Assembly (NCBI GenBank): GCA_023630585.1
Contig: CM042555.1
Location: 6,386,001-6,450,000 of the forward strand
Source: Cranoglanis bouderius
Lineage: Eukaryota; Chordata; Actinopteri; Siluriformes; Cranoglanididae
Length of the DNA: 64,000 nucleotides
Direction of reading: 5' to 3'
Part shown: in pieces, positions 46,077-57,870 of the stretch
How the letters are laid out: every line of letters starts with the position of its first letter
How positions within the stretch are numbered: position 1 is the stretch's first letter
Notes under the pieces: generated by a model
The model's database searches: none
What the model was told of the DNA's origin: nothing
Seen by the model: only the letters and a program-made list of their open reading frames with translations
Translations under genes and position numbers: made by a program

Positions 46077-46370
46077 CTACCAACCACTTTATTGTGGAGA
46101 TTTGTACGTCTGCTCATTCATGCAAGTATCCAATAATCATTTGGCAAAGCAGGGAAATGCATAAAATCATGCAGATGCAGGTCAGTTAATGTTCACATCA
46201 AACGCTGACAGAAAGGCTACGGTAACTCAAATAACCGCTCTTTATACAGTAACCGTGGTGAGCAGAAATGCATCTGAAAATGCACAGCAAACCGGGCAGA
46301 AGACCACATGGAATTAAACTCCTGTCAGCCAAAAATAGGAAAATGAGGCTATAGGCTCTGCATGTATCTA
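46077..46370 (+). mobile_element. Second Tc1-type relic, opposite orientation
   Basis: It starts with CCACTTTATTGTGG and CTGCTCATTCATGCAAGTAT, the head of another common fish Tc1 family. A deletion joins TTAATGTTCACATCAA to codons reading ADRKATVTQITAL, part of the helix-turn-helix region, followed by CTCCTGTCAGCCAAAAATAG. It abuts the previous relic head to head with no intervening sequence. Confidence 0.65.
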
Positions 46371-46374
46371 CATG

Positions 46375-47900
46375 ATTTCATGTATTGCACTCCTACTATA
46401 TGATTGGCAGACTCGTTAACCTATTGATCTGTATTTAATTAACAAAGCTCTGCTTAAATTTTCTTAATCCTCACACATTATAAGCATTTATCATTTTTAA
46501 ACAATTTTTAGAATCTGAAGCGAATTTTAAGGTCAGCAGAAGAGAAAAGCCAAGAAGAATGACAACAACAAAACCACAGAATTGATTGTGCATACAGCAG
46601 TAAAAACAGCCTGGAAAGATGCAGTAGAGTAAATAATCCACCTCGTTCACCTTCATTACACCTAAAATTGCTTTTCTCAATCATTGATGATGACGTATTA
46701 CAGACGTGTCAATGAAGAGGTCTGAAAAAAAGAATCAGCCCAAATGGAGATCAAATCCATTTTGATTGACTTGACATGACTGTCACTGATAGGCTCTATG
46801 AATCTACAGTCTGGGCTAGAAAGAATTCAGACCCAGTGTTTCGTCTTGTTATTCTGTGTATTGTTCTTATGACGATTGGTGGTGCTGTCGCACTTTGATA
46901 TCAAGACATTTACTAACAGCAAATAATCTCATGTTGATGCCAAAAATCAAACCATATATTACCTTTTTATCTTTGAAAGAAAGTTGTATAGTGTATGTCC
47001 ACCTTTATTGATAAAGATATAAAACGGTCTTTTGTTCTCTAAAGCTGCCCCCGGCTTAACCTGCAAAGCAATTAGTCCAGTGCATGGCTGTTTTTGATTA
47101 AACATATGGCTAGTATGTAATCTCTAATATGGTAGCAATTTTTGAAGGAGGGAGCGAAAATGACCTGCCTGTCTGACTGAAATACATTTGCCACCCATAA
47201 CTCATAAACATAGAAGTAATCTTCCATGAAAACCAATTTATTCAATTGCTGAGGGATTTGTGTGGGTGTGTATTTATTGACTGACTAAATCATTCATAAA
47301 CATACCAGTAGCAGTTCTCCTGGCACTCGGGTGCAGTCACACTAGAGGCAGGGTTATGGTCTGGCTGGTGAGTCAATTTATTTATTGCAGAGCTTCAGCA
47401 TAAAATAAATAAATAAATAATTTTTAAAAAATAGCAAACAACAAAACAAACCAAAAAAAAAATTGCCTGATGACACTTAAACCACACCCCAGACAAACAA
47501 TTATGAATGTTCAGATTTCAGCCTTTTCACTTCCTCTCATGTCATCAGCTCTACTTAATTCTGCCCAACACGTGCTCCCCATCACACATTAAGCTATTTT
47601 TCACGCTCAGAGCTCAAACATCGCCTCCTCCCTGACACATATTCCTATCTCATGATGTAGGTCATGGCCTTACTCAGCTTCCCCCATCGCCCATGACCAT
47701 GTCACTCCCCACATTATACTCTTTAAAAAAATGTTCCATCTAGAATCCTAAAGGGTTTTTGGGTTGTTCTTAGAGAGAAACCATGTAGGACCATGTACAA
47801 CATAACAAAGCGTCCCAAGCAGAACCCCTTTAGAAAGCTAGTATTATTAACCATCCATGTACCACCATGAAATGGTCACAGGACTACCACATCCTCACAT
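46375..47900. other. Non-coding; possible conserved block at 46860-47250
   Basis: 46860-47250 lacks simple repeats and has homeodomain-like and GATA-like cores (AACCATATATTACC, TTGATAAAGATATAAAAC), so it is a candidate enhancer. AAGGGTTTTT-type repeat traces lie at 47725-47850. AAAT and A runs are at 47401-47462. Confidence 0.35.
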
Positions 47901-47904
47901 TACT

Positions 47905-48135
47905 CAGTTTCTGTTAGCGATTTATCCTGGTCAAGGTTGTTGTGGCTCTGTAGCCTATTTCATGAACACTGACCACAGAATACAGTTGGATGTGATGGGA
48001 GGAAGCCAGAGAACCCAGAGGAACCCATACAGACACATGAAGAACATGTGAAACTCTGCACAGATGGTAACCCGAGCTGAGGATCAAACCAGGGAACTTG
48101 GAGTTGCGAGGCGGCAATTCAACCCACTGCACCAC
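47905..48135 (-). mobile_element. SINE-like dispersed repeat, reverse orientation
   Basis: Reverse complement of the class at 50125-50436: GTGATGGGAGGAAGCCAGAG, CATGTGAAACTCTGCACAGA, GGTAACCCGAGCTGAGGATC and a B-box complement. It begins after a degraded TTTATCCTGGTCAAGG tail and ends near CAACCCACTGCACCACTG. Confidence 0.7.
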
Positions 48136-48139
48136 TGGT

Positions 48140-50120
48140 AGCATACTTCATCTTGAAAAGTCACCCCAAAACAATATTGTCCAGATATTCAATGTAAATT
48201 TGAGGGTGCAAAATTGCCCATCGATTGCTTAAATGTGGTGGTGCCTCCAAACAAAATGAATGGAAGAAATTTGGCGTAAACTGAAGAGTGTTGTTTTTAC
48301 CATGGACACTGGAGACTGATGATAAACCCTGGATAAACAGTGTCTGATAAAATGATTTAGAAGCAGTTAAAGAAGCTTAAAGGAAGCAAGAACAATAGAA
48401 ACAATTAGAGCTAAGTTTGAATGGTAACTTGACACAACATCTAGTTGAAATAATCATCTGCATTTAGCAAATAGTTTATTGATTACGTTCCAACTACTGC
48501 TATGAATCTTGATCCAGTGGATGTGACAAAACTTTCCTTTTATATCAGGGGAATCTTGGAAAACAAAATGTGACTGATCATAAACTAACTTAAAAAATTC
48601 CAAAGCTAAAGTATCTAAAAAATTTTCTTGGCCTCTCTTATTGAAGAGCATCAACCTGTCAGTTTAATAAGATGTTTTCCCCAAATAGCTGGAAGCGGTT
48701 ATATCATCTATCTTTAAGTGGGATGATCTTCAGGCTATGAGCAACTACAGGTCCATAAGTATTTTACTTGTCATGTCTAACATAGCTGAGAAATGAGTGT
48801 CAAAGTGTCAAAGAGTCAAAGGGTTTGCAAACTGGAGGGCCAGCAAAGGATTTCATCAGACTGAACCGAGCATTAAAATATACTGTAGCAGATCACTGTG
48901 TGAGACCATGAACCATCACAACTTCTGTAGCATATCCTCTGTTGCTCCAATTACACACATTTGTGTAAATGATGTACCTGAAAAATGGGAAGAGTATTCA
49001 CAGTGAAGCAAAACATAAGCACTTCAAATTGATGTGTTATTTACAGCCATGAACTAATCATTACTGGTTAAGCATTCAGAGGTAATGGTTGTCATCATTC
49101 TGTCACGTTAATCACTTACCCTGATGTTTATAAGCAAGCACTTTTATGTAGCTGGACCTTCTTGAATTGTAGTTGCTATACTGCCACTGCTATAGGGGCA
49201 GCTGTATATCTCTGTTTCTGGGGGAGTGATTATGTGCTGCTCAATAAATTGTGTGTGTCTGAGCAGATGGGTGAACATAACCATAAATACTGAGTGTAAA
49301 AACACCACCTAGCAGATGGTCGACAAGGAAGACAATAATATTGAATTTTAAAATTGCCACAGCTCATCTATTACACATTCTGTTTACATTCCTCAACTCG
49401 TTTGACATGACTCTCTCTTCTCTATACCTCATCATATACATACCTCCCAAACTCTTGCAACTTTAGAGTAATTTAGAGCTAGATGTAGAGAACCGTACAG
49501 GAACTTTACCCCACGTTGTGAACTGATGGATGTTTGTTCCCCCATGGTATACTCATTACTCTTGTTCTTGGGCTTGGAGCAAATTCTCCTGTGCTAATTG
49601 TCCTAATGAATGAAGTTTTGCCTACAAATCCAAGATTTCATGTTTGCTCCCAGCTTTCACTAATCAGGTCTGGGTAAAAACCAGGTCTGCAATTCCCTAA
49701 CTGTGAACAACAGGGAACCAAGCTCTTAGTCCCAATTTTAGCATCTTGGTGTACGAATCATAAGCAGATCATGAGCTTTTATGTGAGTGTGCACCACTAA
49801 CAATGGCCTCCTCTGTAGTCTTCACTATAGACTGATCTTAAAACTGTGTTAGTTATGAACTGTTTGTGCAACTGGCTGCACGAGTGTAAAATGTAATTAT
49901 CCTTAGAAATCTACATCTTCTAACTAGTACCTGTGGGTAATACAGTTAGCAAAACCTAATTCTGAATCATTCTGAATAGTCGTGAAGGAACCACTGTTCC
50001 TGCTGTAGAGGACAACTATGGTAACAGTATAAAAAGTAACACAGCTAAACCCAATTCTGTATTCTGGGAAGGCACAATGCGACGGCAAATATCATAATAT
50101 CAGTGTTCTGAAGTGAATCC
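48140..50120. other. Non-coding, nothing recognised
   Basis: No repeats, RNA genes or domain-bearing frames identified in about 2 kb. Confidence 0.45.
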
Positions 50121-50124
50121 AAAT

Positions 50125-50436
50125 ACCTCACAGCTTCAGGGTTCTGGGTTCGATCCTGAGCTTGGGTTACTGTCTGTGCGGAATTTTTGTGCATGTCCTC
50201 CCTGTGTCTGCATAGATTTCTTCCGGGTTCGCCCTGGTTTCCTCCCACCTCCCCAAAACATGCCAGTAGGTATATTGGCCAAGATAAATAGCCCCTAGCT
50301 GTGAATATGTGTGTACATGGTGCCCTGCAATAGACTTGCATACCATCCAGGGTGTATTTCCGCCTAACACCCAGTGTTCCCAGTATAGGCTCCGGATCCA
50401 CCAGGATGAAAACAGTTACTGAAAGTGAGTGAGTAT
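50125..50436 (+). mobile_element. SINE-like dispersed repeat
   Basis: B-box-like GGGTTCGATCCTGAG, then GTTACTGTCTGTGCGGAAT, TTTCCTCCCACCTCCCC, GTGAATATGTGTGTACATGG, CATCCAGGGTGTATTTCCGC and CAGTATAGGCTCCGGATCC, ending near GTTACTGAAAGTGAGTGAGT. The least diverged copy of this class in the window. Confidence 0.75.
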
Positions 50437-50439
50437 GTC

Positions 50440-50963
50440 ATGATAGCACCAAAGGGGGGCTGAACTACATTAGCCCCAGCATGTCACATGGTTCCTATCA
50501 CTTGCACGTGTGCCTCATTTTCACCCTGTTTATCACCATTATATAAGTTCCTGTGTTTAAGTGTATTATTGTCCTTTTTTGTGCTTGAGACATCAGCATT
50601 CCACGTGCCCTCATTCCTAGTCCCCACTTTCAGCTGCTTCCTTTGTGAACTAACAAGGCAGTGTGAGCTTAACCAGTTCTCTTTTCCTATCTTCTGCACA
50701 ACACTGCTGCAAGCCAACGGTTCACTCCCCAGCTACCTGTCAATAGATGAGTCACCAACACCAGAGAGACAGAGAGAGAGAAAGGAGGGGAAAGAATTGT
50801 TAGGGAGAGAGACGGTGAAAGAACGAGAGGGAAAATGCATGAATAAGTATACAGACACACATAGAGAGAACAGGAAAGAGAAAGGTTGGTAATGAAAGGC
50901 CAGGCCCACAGAGGGGATCACACAGCAGAATGGGTGATGTAGTCTTTCATATCAAATGTGCTG

Positions 50964-50965
<2 letters not shown>
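50440..50965. other. Non-coding, purine-rich right part
   Basis: 50755-50885 is a purine-rich GAGA-type stretch on the plus strand that produces frames on both strands without domain content. Confidence 0.45.

Positions 50966-50967
<2 letters not shown>

Positions 50968-51004
<37 letters not shown>
50968..51004. repeat. (CT)n microsatellite
   Basis: About 18 CT units. Confidence 0.95.
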
Positions 51005-51007
<3 letters not shown>

Positions 51008-51271
51008 TATCTCTCTCATACGTACTCACTCATAGTCTCATATGATTTCTAGCAGCAATATTGATTGAGTTGACACCACCATTTACACCAGAGTGCTGTT
51101 GAATTCTCGATTCTGATTGGTCAAAAGGTGTTGATTCATTCATAACACAGTAGATCCGACTACAAGACGATACGTTTCTGTAGCTATTCATGCACAGGGC
51201 TTGTATAGCAGAAACGCCACATAATCTAACTACAGTATAATAACAGATTTAAAAATGTGATGTTAATCCCA

Positions 51272-51449
51272 GTTGGGGGGGCGGGAGGTGAGTGTGTGTG
51301 CGAGATTGTGCCCTGCGATGGGTTGCCCCCCGCCTTGTGCGCCGAGTCCCCAGGGATAGGTTCAAGGCTCCCTGCGACCCTATATATGATAAGAGGTTTG
51401 ATGAAGATGGATGGATGGATGGATGGATGGATGGATGGATGGATGGATG
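51272..51449 (+). mobile_element. SINE fragment with (GATG)n tail
   Basis: TGTGCCCTGCGATGGGTTGC and AGGGATAGGTTCAAGGCTCC are the 3' half of the SINE type seen at 10343-10640. It ends in a GATG tetranucleotide run at 51405-51449. Inserted in hairpin copy G. Confidence 0.65.
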
Positions 51450-51672
51450 TTATTTCACAAAGAAAAAGTGTAATTGGTAATATGGTAACGTTTCTGTGAG
51501 GAGATGTTTACGTTGCATGTAGCAAGGAGTCTCCAGTGTCAGACTGTAACAGTCAGAGGTAAGGCTGTAACTCTATGTTTTTCAACACAGGAAAGTCTTC
51601 AGGATAGAGGGCTTTGTGCTTTGTGGTTTGTCAGTAACATGACAAGCTGCATTTCTTTGTCTTATTAGAGAC

Positions 51673-51681
51673 AGAGAGAGA

Positions 51682-51725
<44 letters not shown>
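51673..51725. repeat. (GA)n microsatellite
   Basis: About 26 units with one T interruption. Confidence 0.95.
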
Positions 51726-51728
<3 letters not shown>

Positions 51729-51923
51729 GTGAGGAAATGACTTTTTATAGTTGCTATAATGTAAGTGATAACAAGAACTAATCTGTTTCACAGATATTCC
51801 ATTAAATGTAACTAAAGACAGCAAATAACACTAAATACCATATTATTCTGAAGATGGCAAAGCTAGACCAAAATGCATTATATAACTCTATAAGACGTTA
51901 TATATAACTCATTAAGAATGCAC

Positions 51924-51957
<34 letters not shown>
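51924..51957. repeat. (TTG)n microsatellite
   Basis: About 11 TTG units. Confidence 0.93.
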
Positions 51958-51959
<2 letters not shown>

Positions 51960-53570
51960 CATTGATACTGTAGACTGGTTTCCCAGGTCAGTTGGTCATA
52001 TGATCCATTCTCACTTACATATTCCTCCCAAGGTTGCAATGCTACTTTAAAATGCAACCGTGTACAAAATCACAACACAGTCAGTTAAATTCAGCTGTTC
52101 CTGTCAAAAATACTGATGTCCAAACCACACAGATTTGGTTCCCAGAATAACTAATAAAGCACTAAAGCATGCCTTAGGTAATAAAGTTGCAGTAAGAGAA
52201 CTGAAAAAAGAGGAATGTGATAGTTACCTGAAGCAATTTAAACACATTCATTAAAAATTTATGGAACCAGCAACTTTAAATGTGTTTGTGTGGCTCTAAA
52301 ACCTAATAAAGTCTCACTGAAATATACATCAGCAGAAGAGAAAAAAAACAAAAAAAAAAAACATAGCTGGAGTGGCACCAGAGAATTCTCTGGTTTTAAA
52401 ATTACACTGGAATCTTGATTAACTTCAATACTCCCACAGTCAATATTCCAACCAACGTCATTCGGTGCCTACTCACAAGCCTGTACTCATAACTCGTTTA
52501 TAATAATCCATAAATCTTCGCCCCTTCACTTACGCTCTGTGAGTAAATGAATACAAGCTCTAAAGCGGGTGGTAGCTCAGCTGTCATGGCGCCAGAGCCG
52601 AGAAAATCAACAAGTCGCATACCACATACCTACACACACTTACGCTCTAACACATTCTTAGAGTACACACACTGCTGTGTGCACAAAAGTGCACACGATT
52701 CCGACCCTCATCGTCCCCGGGAGGCCAGAACTTAGCATAATGCAGCAGTTTGACTTAATCACTCTGTTGGATAAAACTCAGAGCATTTTCATATTTGGTC
52801 TATTTTCGTCAGAGAGGTTGCTTGTGCGAGGTCATTACAACTAATTCAGTTGAACTTTGTCCAAAAGTGCATATGAATATGTAGAAGTTGAAGCAACTTT
52901 GTTTCGCTGCATATTTTAAGCACCATATCAGAGAGAGAAAAGGTTCTTAAATGGATAAGTTCTTTTTGAACTGTAGTTGCAGTTTCACCAATGATATACT
53001 ACACATTCATAATCACACAGTTGAGTGTAAAAATATTTATGACAAAATGAAGAAAAGAAAGATTATGTTTTTGTAATTGTGTTAGGTTTCACACAACAAA
53101 TGTTAAATTATTAATAGCGAAAGAATCCAAATGATACGAGATTCCCCTTTTTTGTGTAAAATATACAGTAAATATTATTTTTTTAATAACTTGTACACTC
53201 AACTTTTGTTTTTATAACTTCTTCTCATCTCTCCTGATTCCTCAGAGTTGTAATTTAAGCCCCCTCTTAACCTGTTTCTCCTGACATCATAGCAAATCTG
53301 TGCATATTTTGATGACATATCTATCAATGTTTGTTATCTGATCTTCAGATCTTTTTTTTTTTTTTTTTTTTAAGATCTTTTTAAGATCAGGTCTGGAGAC
53401 TGAGGACTGAGAGCATTACAGCAGAACTTAATTTCAAATTTCTGTTGATTTTGTTTTAGGTTTTGAGCTTGTCTTGTTTCAAGACACATCCACCTTTTAT
53501 TTTTAAGATTTTGGATTAAATTTTTTGTAGAACAATTGCAAAATAGAGGAAAAAATTTTTCCTTCTTTTT
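51960..53570. other. Non-coding, nothing recognised
   Basis: A T-run lies at about 53350-53371. No gene, RNA or clear repeat otherwise. Confidence 0.45.
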
Positions 53571-53595
53571 TTTCCCATTCAGAAACTATGGGGGC

Positions 53596-53621
53596 TGCAA
53601 ACGTTTGCACCCCACTGTAAT
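53596..53621 (-). mobile_element. Solitary Tc1/mariner-type terminal repeat
   Basis: CTGCAAACGTTTGCACCCCA then CTGTA reads on the minus strand as a terminal repeat starting TACAGTGGGG. The matching opposite end was not found in the preceding kilobase, so its extent is unknown. Confidence 0.4.
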
Positions 53622-53926
53622 TTTTGTTAATAATATTGATGTTACATTAAAACGGTGATGCATGGAAACAAGTAATAAGTAACAAGTGCAGCCCATTTTT
53701 GTGACCTGATGGAGAGAAACTTAAGAATGACTACAAGCTATGACAAACATCTGAGGAAGATGGAGAACATATAGACTCAAATGGTGATTAAGACATTTGG
53801 TCCACCTTAAAGACCTAACAGGCAGAAACATGGAGCTACAAACAACCAAATACCAAAATCAGAAACCAGAATTTGTTTATTTGGAGATCCATGGGGCAAC
53901 AGTGACATAAAGAGTTATAGTGCTAG

Positions 53927-53927
<1 letters not shown>

Positions 53928-53960
<33 letters not shown>
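53928..53960. repeat. (GT)n microsatellite
   Basis: About 16 GT units. Confidence 0.95.
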
Positions 53961-53962
<2 letters not shown>

Positions 53963-54094
53963 ATGTCTGCCTTCATGTTCAACATGTACAGTACTTGGTA
54001 CTGATTTTGAAGGGTGGCTGAGGAAGATTTTAAACCATGTGGTCCTCAGGTTTCTTGTGCAGTTGTGACTTGTGGTGACAATAACTTGGTCACT

Positions 54095-54640
54095 TAAGTA
54101 CCTAAGCACCTTTCTTGAGAGTTGATTGCCTTTTCTTGGGACTTGTGCCTTTACTTGAGCCTTGACTTTGGGCTTGTCTTTTTTTATCGGTGCTTGAACT
54201 AGGGCCTGTCTGTCTGTACTTGGGACTTAAATTAGGACTTGCCTGTCTTTAACTTCAGACATGACTTGGGACTTGAATTGGGACTTGTCTGTCTGCACAT
54301 GAGACTTGACTTGGGACATGACTATTTTTACTAGAGACTTAAACTGGGACTCACCTGTGTTTACTTCAAATTTGAGTTGGGACTTGTCTGTCTTTACATG
54401 AAACTTAAATTGGGACTTGTCTGTCTTTAATTCAGTCTTGACATGGCAGCTGACTTGGGACTTGCCAGCCTTTACTTTGGACTTGACCTGGGATTTGTTT
54501 GTCTTTATTCAAGACTTGACATGGGACTTGACTTAATACTTAACTTGGGAATTGTCTGTCTTTAATTGGGACTTGGCATGGCATCTGACTTGACCCATGA
54601 CTTAAATATCTAGACTTGATACTTCCTTTTTACTGGCAAA
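54095..54640. repeat. GACTTGGGACTTG-type minisatellite
   Basis: About 540 bp of diverged units built from GACTTGGGACTTGTCTGTCT and TTTA plus a variable part. TTGTCTGTCTTTA or close variants recur every 40-60 bases. The short core GACTTG recurs inside each unit, so the array has two levels of periodicity. Confidence 0.85.
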
Positions 54641-54644
54641 TGAA

Positions 54645-55360
54645 TGACTTGTTCAGTCCTATCTTCAGCTGTGGGGAAGACGTGCTCTAAAACTTCACAA
54701 GATCAGCTTTATTAAAATGCTAGAATTTGCTGCCTTAGACCCTTTTTTTACTATGGCGTGCTTGTCAACATGTGGGTGAAAGTCAACCCACACATCACTT
54801 GTTTCCAGCATGTATTACTAACATCTCTTCTGCTTTACCCTCTTCACGAAGCACACTGACTTAATAAAATGGATGCACACACTGTATATTTGGTAGTCAT
54901 ATCAACGAAGAATGCATCATACTTCTTTTTTATTTTGACTTTAAATGTAGATACACTGACAACACCACCATTTTTTTTTTCGTACTTCTTGTAGCTCTGA
55001 GGATGTAAATTCCCTGGATTGAAGGGTCAATTCTAATTCAATTCAGCTCCTTCTGTCCACAGAAATGATGTATAAAGGTTCTTATGATCGGTAAATCATT
55101 TAAGACATGAATACACTTGTGTAAAAACCAAAGAAGCCAAGTCAAACAACAGTGATTCATTTTACAATATGACATTATGAGGCTTCTAGTGTTATAGTGT
55201 TACCTACATTTTTGCACTAAAGCCCAGTTAAAGTGAAATCAGTGGAAAAACAAGGGATGTAAATTTGCGTCTCTTTATATTAAGATACTTGTTTATTTAT
55301 GTATACAGTTTATGCCTGTTGCTATGTAACCACAGCAACAGATAGACCACAGGCAGTAAC
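54645..55360. other. Non-coding, nothing recognised
   Basis: AT-rich, no features identified. Confidence 0.45.
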
Positions 55361-55364
55361 TGTA

Positions 55365-55590
55365 AACGTCAGCTACCACTTTATCCTGGTCACGTGGGAT
55401 AGGTTGGATACCAGTCCATTGTAGGGGACCACACACAATCACAAACTCATTCACACTTAGGGGACAATTTCGTGTCCACCTAAAAGCAGGTTTCTGGGAG
55501 GTGGAAGGAAACCGGAGAACCCAGAGGAAACCCACATGGGCATGAAGAACTCAGGATTGAACCGGCAACCCTTGAGCCGTGAGCTGGCAA
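55365..55590 (-). mobile_element. SINE-like dispersed repeat, reverse orientation
   Basis: ACTTTATCCTGGTCACGTGG, ACAATCACAAACTCATTCAC, GGAAACCGGAGAACCCAGAG and a B-box complement (GGATTGAACCGGCAACCC). Same general class as 5935-6256 read in reverse. Confidence 0.7.
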
Positions 55591-55664
55591 CATGAACTAT
55601 ACTGTATGTTTGGGCCGAAGTAGTTGCTACTACAGTAGGTGCACCTAATAAATGAATAGCCACA

Positions 55665-55803
55665 GGGCGGCTGTGGCTCAGGTGGTATAGCAGGTTGTCC
55701 ACTAATTGTGGGGTTGGTGTTTGATTTGCCAAAGTGTCCATGGGTAAAACACTGAACCCCAAGTTGCTCCCAATGGCAGGCTAGCACTGCAGCCATTAGT
55801 GTG

Positions 55804-55882
<79 letters not shown>

Positions 55883-55972
55883 GTGTGAATGGGTGACTGA
55901 GAAACATTGTAAAGTGCTTTGTATAACCACTAAGGTTAAAAAAAAGCACTATATAAATGCAGACCATTTACC
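55665..55972 (+). mobile_element. tRNA-derived SINE containing a GT tract
   Basis: The head GGCTGTGGCTCAGGTGGTAT holds an A-box-like region, followed by TTGTGGGGTTGGTGTTTGAT with a degraded B box. Then come CACTGAACCCCAAGTTGCTC, a (GT)n tract at 55799-55888, and the tail AAAGTGCTTTGTATAACCAC and GCACTATATAAATGCAGACC. This is a well-known fish SINE layout. The GT tract expanded from its internal TGTGTG segment. Confidence 0.8.
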
Positions 55973-55984
55973 ATAATGTACATT

Positions 55985-56465
55985 ATACTGTAAGGAATAA
56001 AACATGATGTGCTGTTATAGGAAGAAATGAATAATGGGGTGGGGTGATGTGGCCTGACATGAATCAGAGTTACTGTTATCACCCTAAAGCTGATTATTTT
56101 CCAATAACGGCACATGCTGAATTGTTTTATTCCTCTTCCACCACAACAATTTACCAACACTACCAAACTTTTTATTATTTAAAGAACAACACATGTACAC
56201 TTTATCCTTTTATAGTTATGTCTAATGTTATGGATTGTCGGTGAAACTTGTTACACCATAAGCGGCTGTAAACAACTATTCCCTCACCAGACTCTGTTTT
56301 ACTCTCTCAGCAAAGTACAGTAAAGTTTACAGCAAAGCTCAGAGTACTCGCAGCATCCAAGAACTTCAGGTTACAGCTTTACCTTTTACTGTTACAAAGC
56401 ACTGACACTGGAGACTCCTTCCATAAGTGCCAAATAAAGGTCTCCTTACAGAAAACTTCTGTTTT
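55985..56465 (+). repeat. Hairpin repeat family, copy H
   Basis: Best-preserved hairpin: AAGGAATAAAACATGATGTG, GCTGTTATAGGAAGAAATGA, ATGTGGCCTGACATG, then GATTATTTTCCAATAACGGC and TTGTTTTATTCCTCTTCCAC. Downstream modules TCCTTTTATAGTTATGTCTA, TTACAAAGCACTGACACTGG and AGACTCCTTCCATAAGTGCC follow. The right end typical of copies C and E is missing. Confidence 0.75.
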
Positions 56466-56469
56466 TGTT

Positions 56470-56654
56470 GGAGCGTCAAGTGGACAACTCCCTGTGTAAG
56501 GCTTTTTTTGTCTGTGCCAATAAAAATGTGCATACACTTGTTTTGCAGAAAATGCCTATAATTGAAATCAGAATCCACACGGATTTGCTGTGAATGGGAG
56601 GGAGGAAGTGAGAGAGAGAAAAACAGAGAAAGGGAGAGAAAGAGTATGCCTGTG

Positions 56655-56695
<41 letters not shown>

Positions 56696-57265
56696 TGAGT
56701 CATACTCAGACTCAATGGCCTCATACAAGCACTTGCTGCACAGAGGGAAGGATGACGTGCTTTTGCTCCATTCCAGCATCAGCTATGACCATGAAAATAA
56801 CATTACAGGACCCTGACTCACATGATCTGTGGCTTCTAAAGGCTTCACACCTCTAAGTGATAAATCGCCAGGAACAGATTAAGATGCTTTTCATTCGTTG
56901 GACCTGAGGTTGATTCCCTCCATCCCTGCTTTCTTACACCCCCCTTCCTCCACACACAAAGACACACACAAACATTAAACACACCCATTTCCTTGTCTCA
57001 GAGCACTAGCCTTGATCTGTAAAACTTAAGTGAAATTAATGAACACAGACATCTAGAAGGCAGATAACAGAGCACAGTAAATCTTTGTCACATCTCATTT
57101 AGGTTGGAACATTTACCTTTACACTCTATCTAAATGAAGTGGACTCTGGAGTATCAGGCTTTGTATAAATGCTTTTACTAATGATAGACTTGTAACCATG
57201 TGCTTCTAGTAGCTTGATGGTTTTATTATTTCACCGTATTGTTGTTGGGGGAATTTATTTATCAT
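56470..57265. other. Non-coding with (GA)n tract
   Basis: A GA run lies at 56657-56691. It creates open frames on both strands that carry no domain. Nothing else recognised. Confidence 0.5.
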
Positions 57266-57269
57266 CCTA

Positions 57270-57640
57270 TAATGAAACATTTCTGTCCTGAAGGGAGTGA
57301 TCTCTTCCAGGATGACCCCACTCCCATCCACAAGGCACGACGGCTCACTGATGAATATTAAATGATGTAAATCATATGCTGTGGCCTTCACAGTCAAGAG
57401 ATCTTAACCCAATTGAGCATCTGTTGGAGATTTTGGAACACAGTGTTAGACAACTAACTCGTCAACTAACACCGTCATCAAGACACCAACTGGTGGAATA
57501 TCTTCTGGAAGAATGGTGATTATTTCACTAGTACAGCTCCAGAGACTGTAATCTGTATTAAGGTGTATTGAAACTGTTCTGGTGGCTCGTGGTGGCCCAA
57601 CACCTTACTAACACACTTCGCCAGTCTACATATGTGGCCC
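57270..57640 (+). pseudogene. Tc1-type transposase relic
   Basis: Plus-strand frames read FQDDPTPIHKARRLTDEY, with the second catalytic D, and, after a frame change, SRDLNPIEHLLEILEHSV, with the catalytic E of the PIE motif, then SSRHQLVEYLLEEW near the usual C-terminus. The trailing GTGGCCCAACACCTTACTAA is the non-coding end of this family. The first catalytic D and N-terminus are absent. A relative lies in reverse at 11630-11850. Confidence 0.7.
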
Positions 57641-57773
57641 ATTAAGCCTTCCACTTAAGCCACAGGTTCCTTACCCTGGTTCTGGGGAACCTCCTTTAGT
57701 GTTTTCTCTACACTTGATTCAACTAATCAGGTAATTATCAGCTCTTCAACAATTAGCAGCTCTTCAACAGTTA

Positions 57774-57775
<2 letters not shown>

Positions 57776-57870
<95 letters not shown>

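Larger units (their letters stand above)
51090..51850 (-). repeat. Hairpin repeat family, copy G, with insertion
   Basis: Minus orientation. TGTTGAATTCTCGATTCTGA, TTGGTCAAAAGGTGTTGATT, then after an insertion GGAGTCTCCAGTGTCAGAC, GGTAAGGCTGTAAC, GAAAGTCTTCAGG and, after a GA tract, ACTTTTTATAGTTGCTATAA. The inserted piece at about 51270-51450 is a SINE fragment with a GATG tail; the GA tract has also grown inside the copy. Confidence 0.7.
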
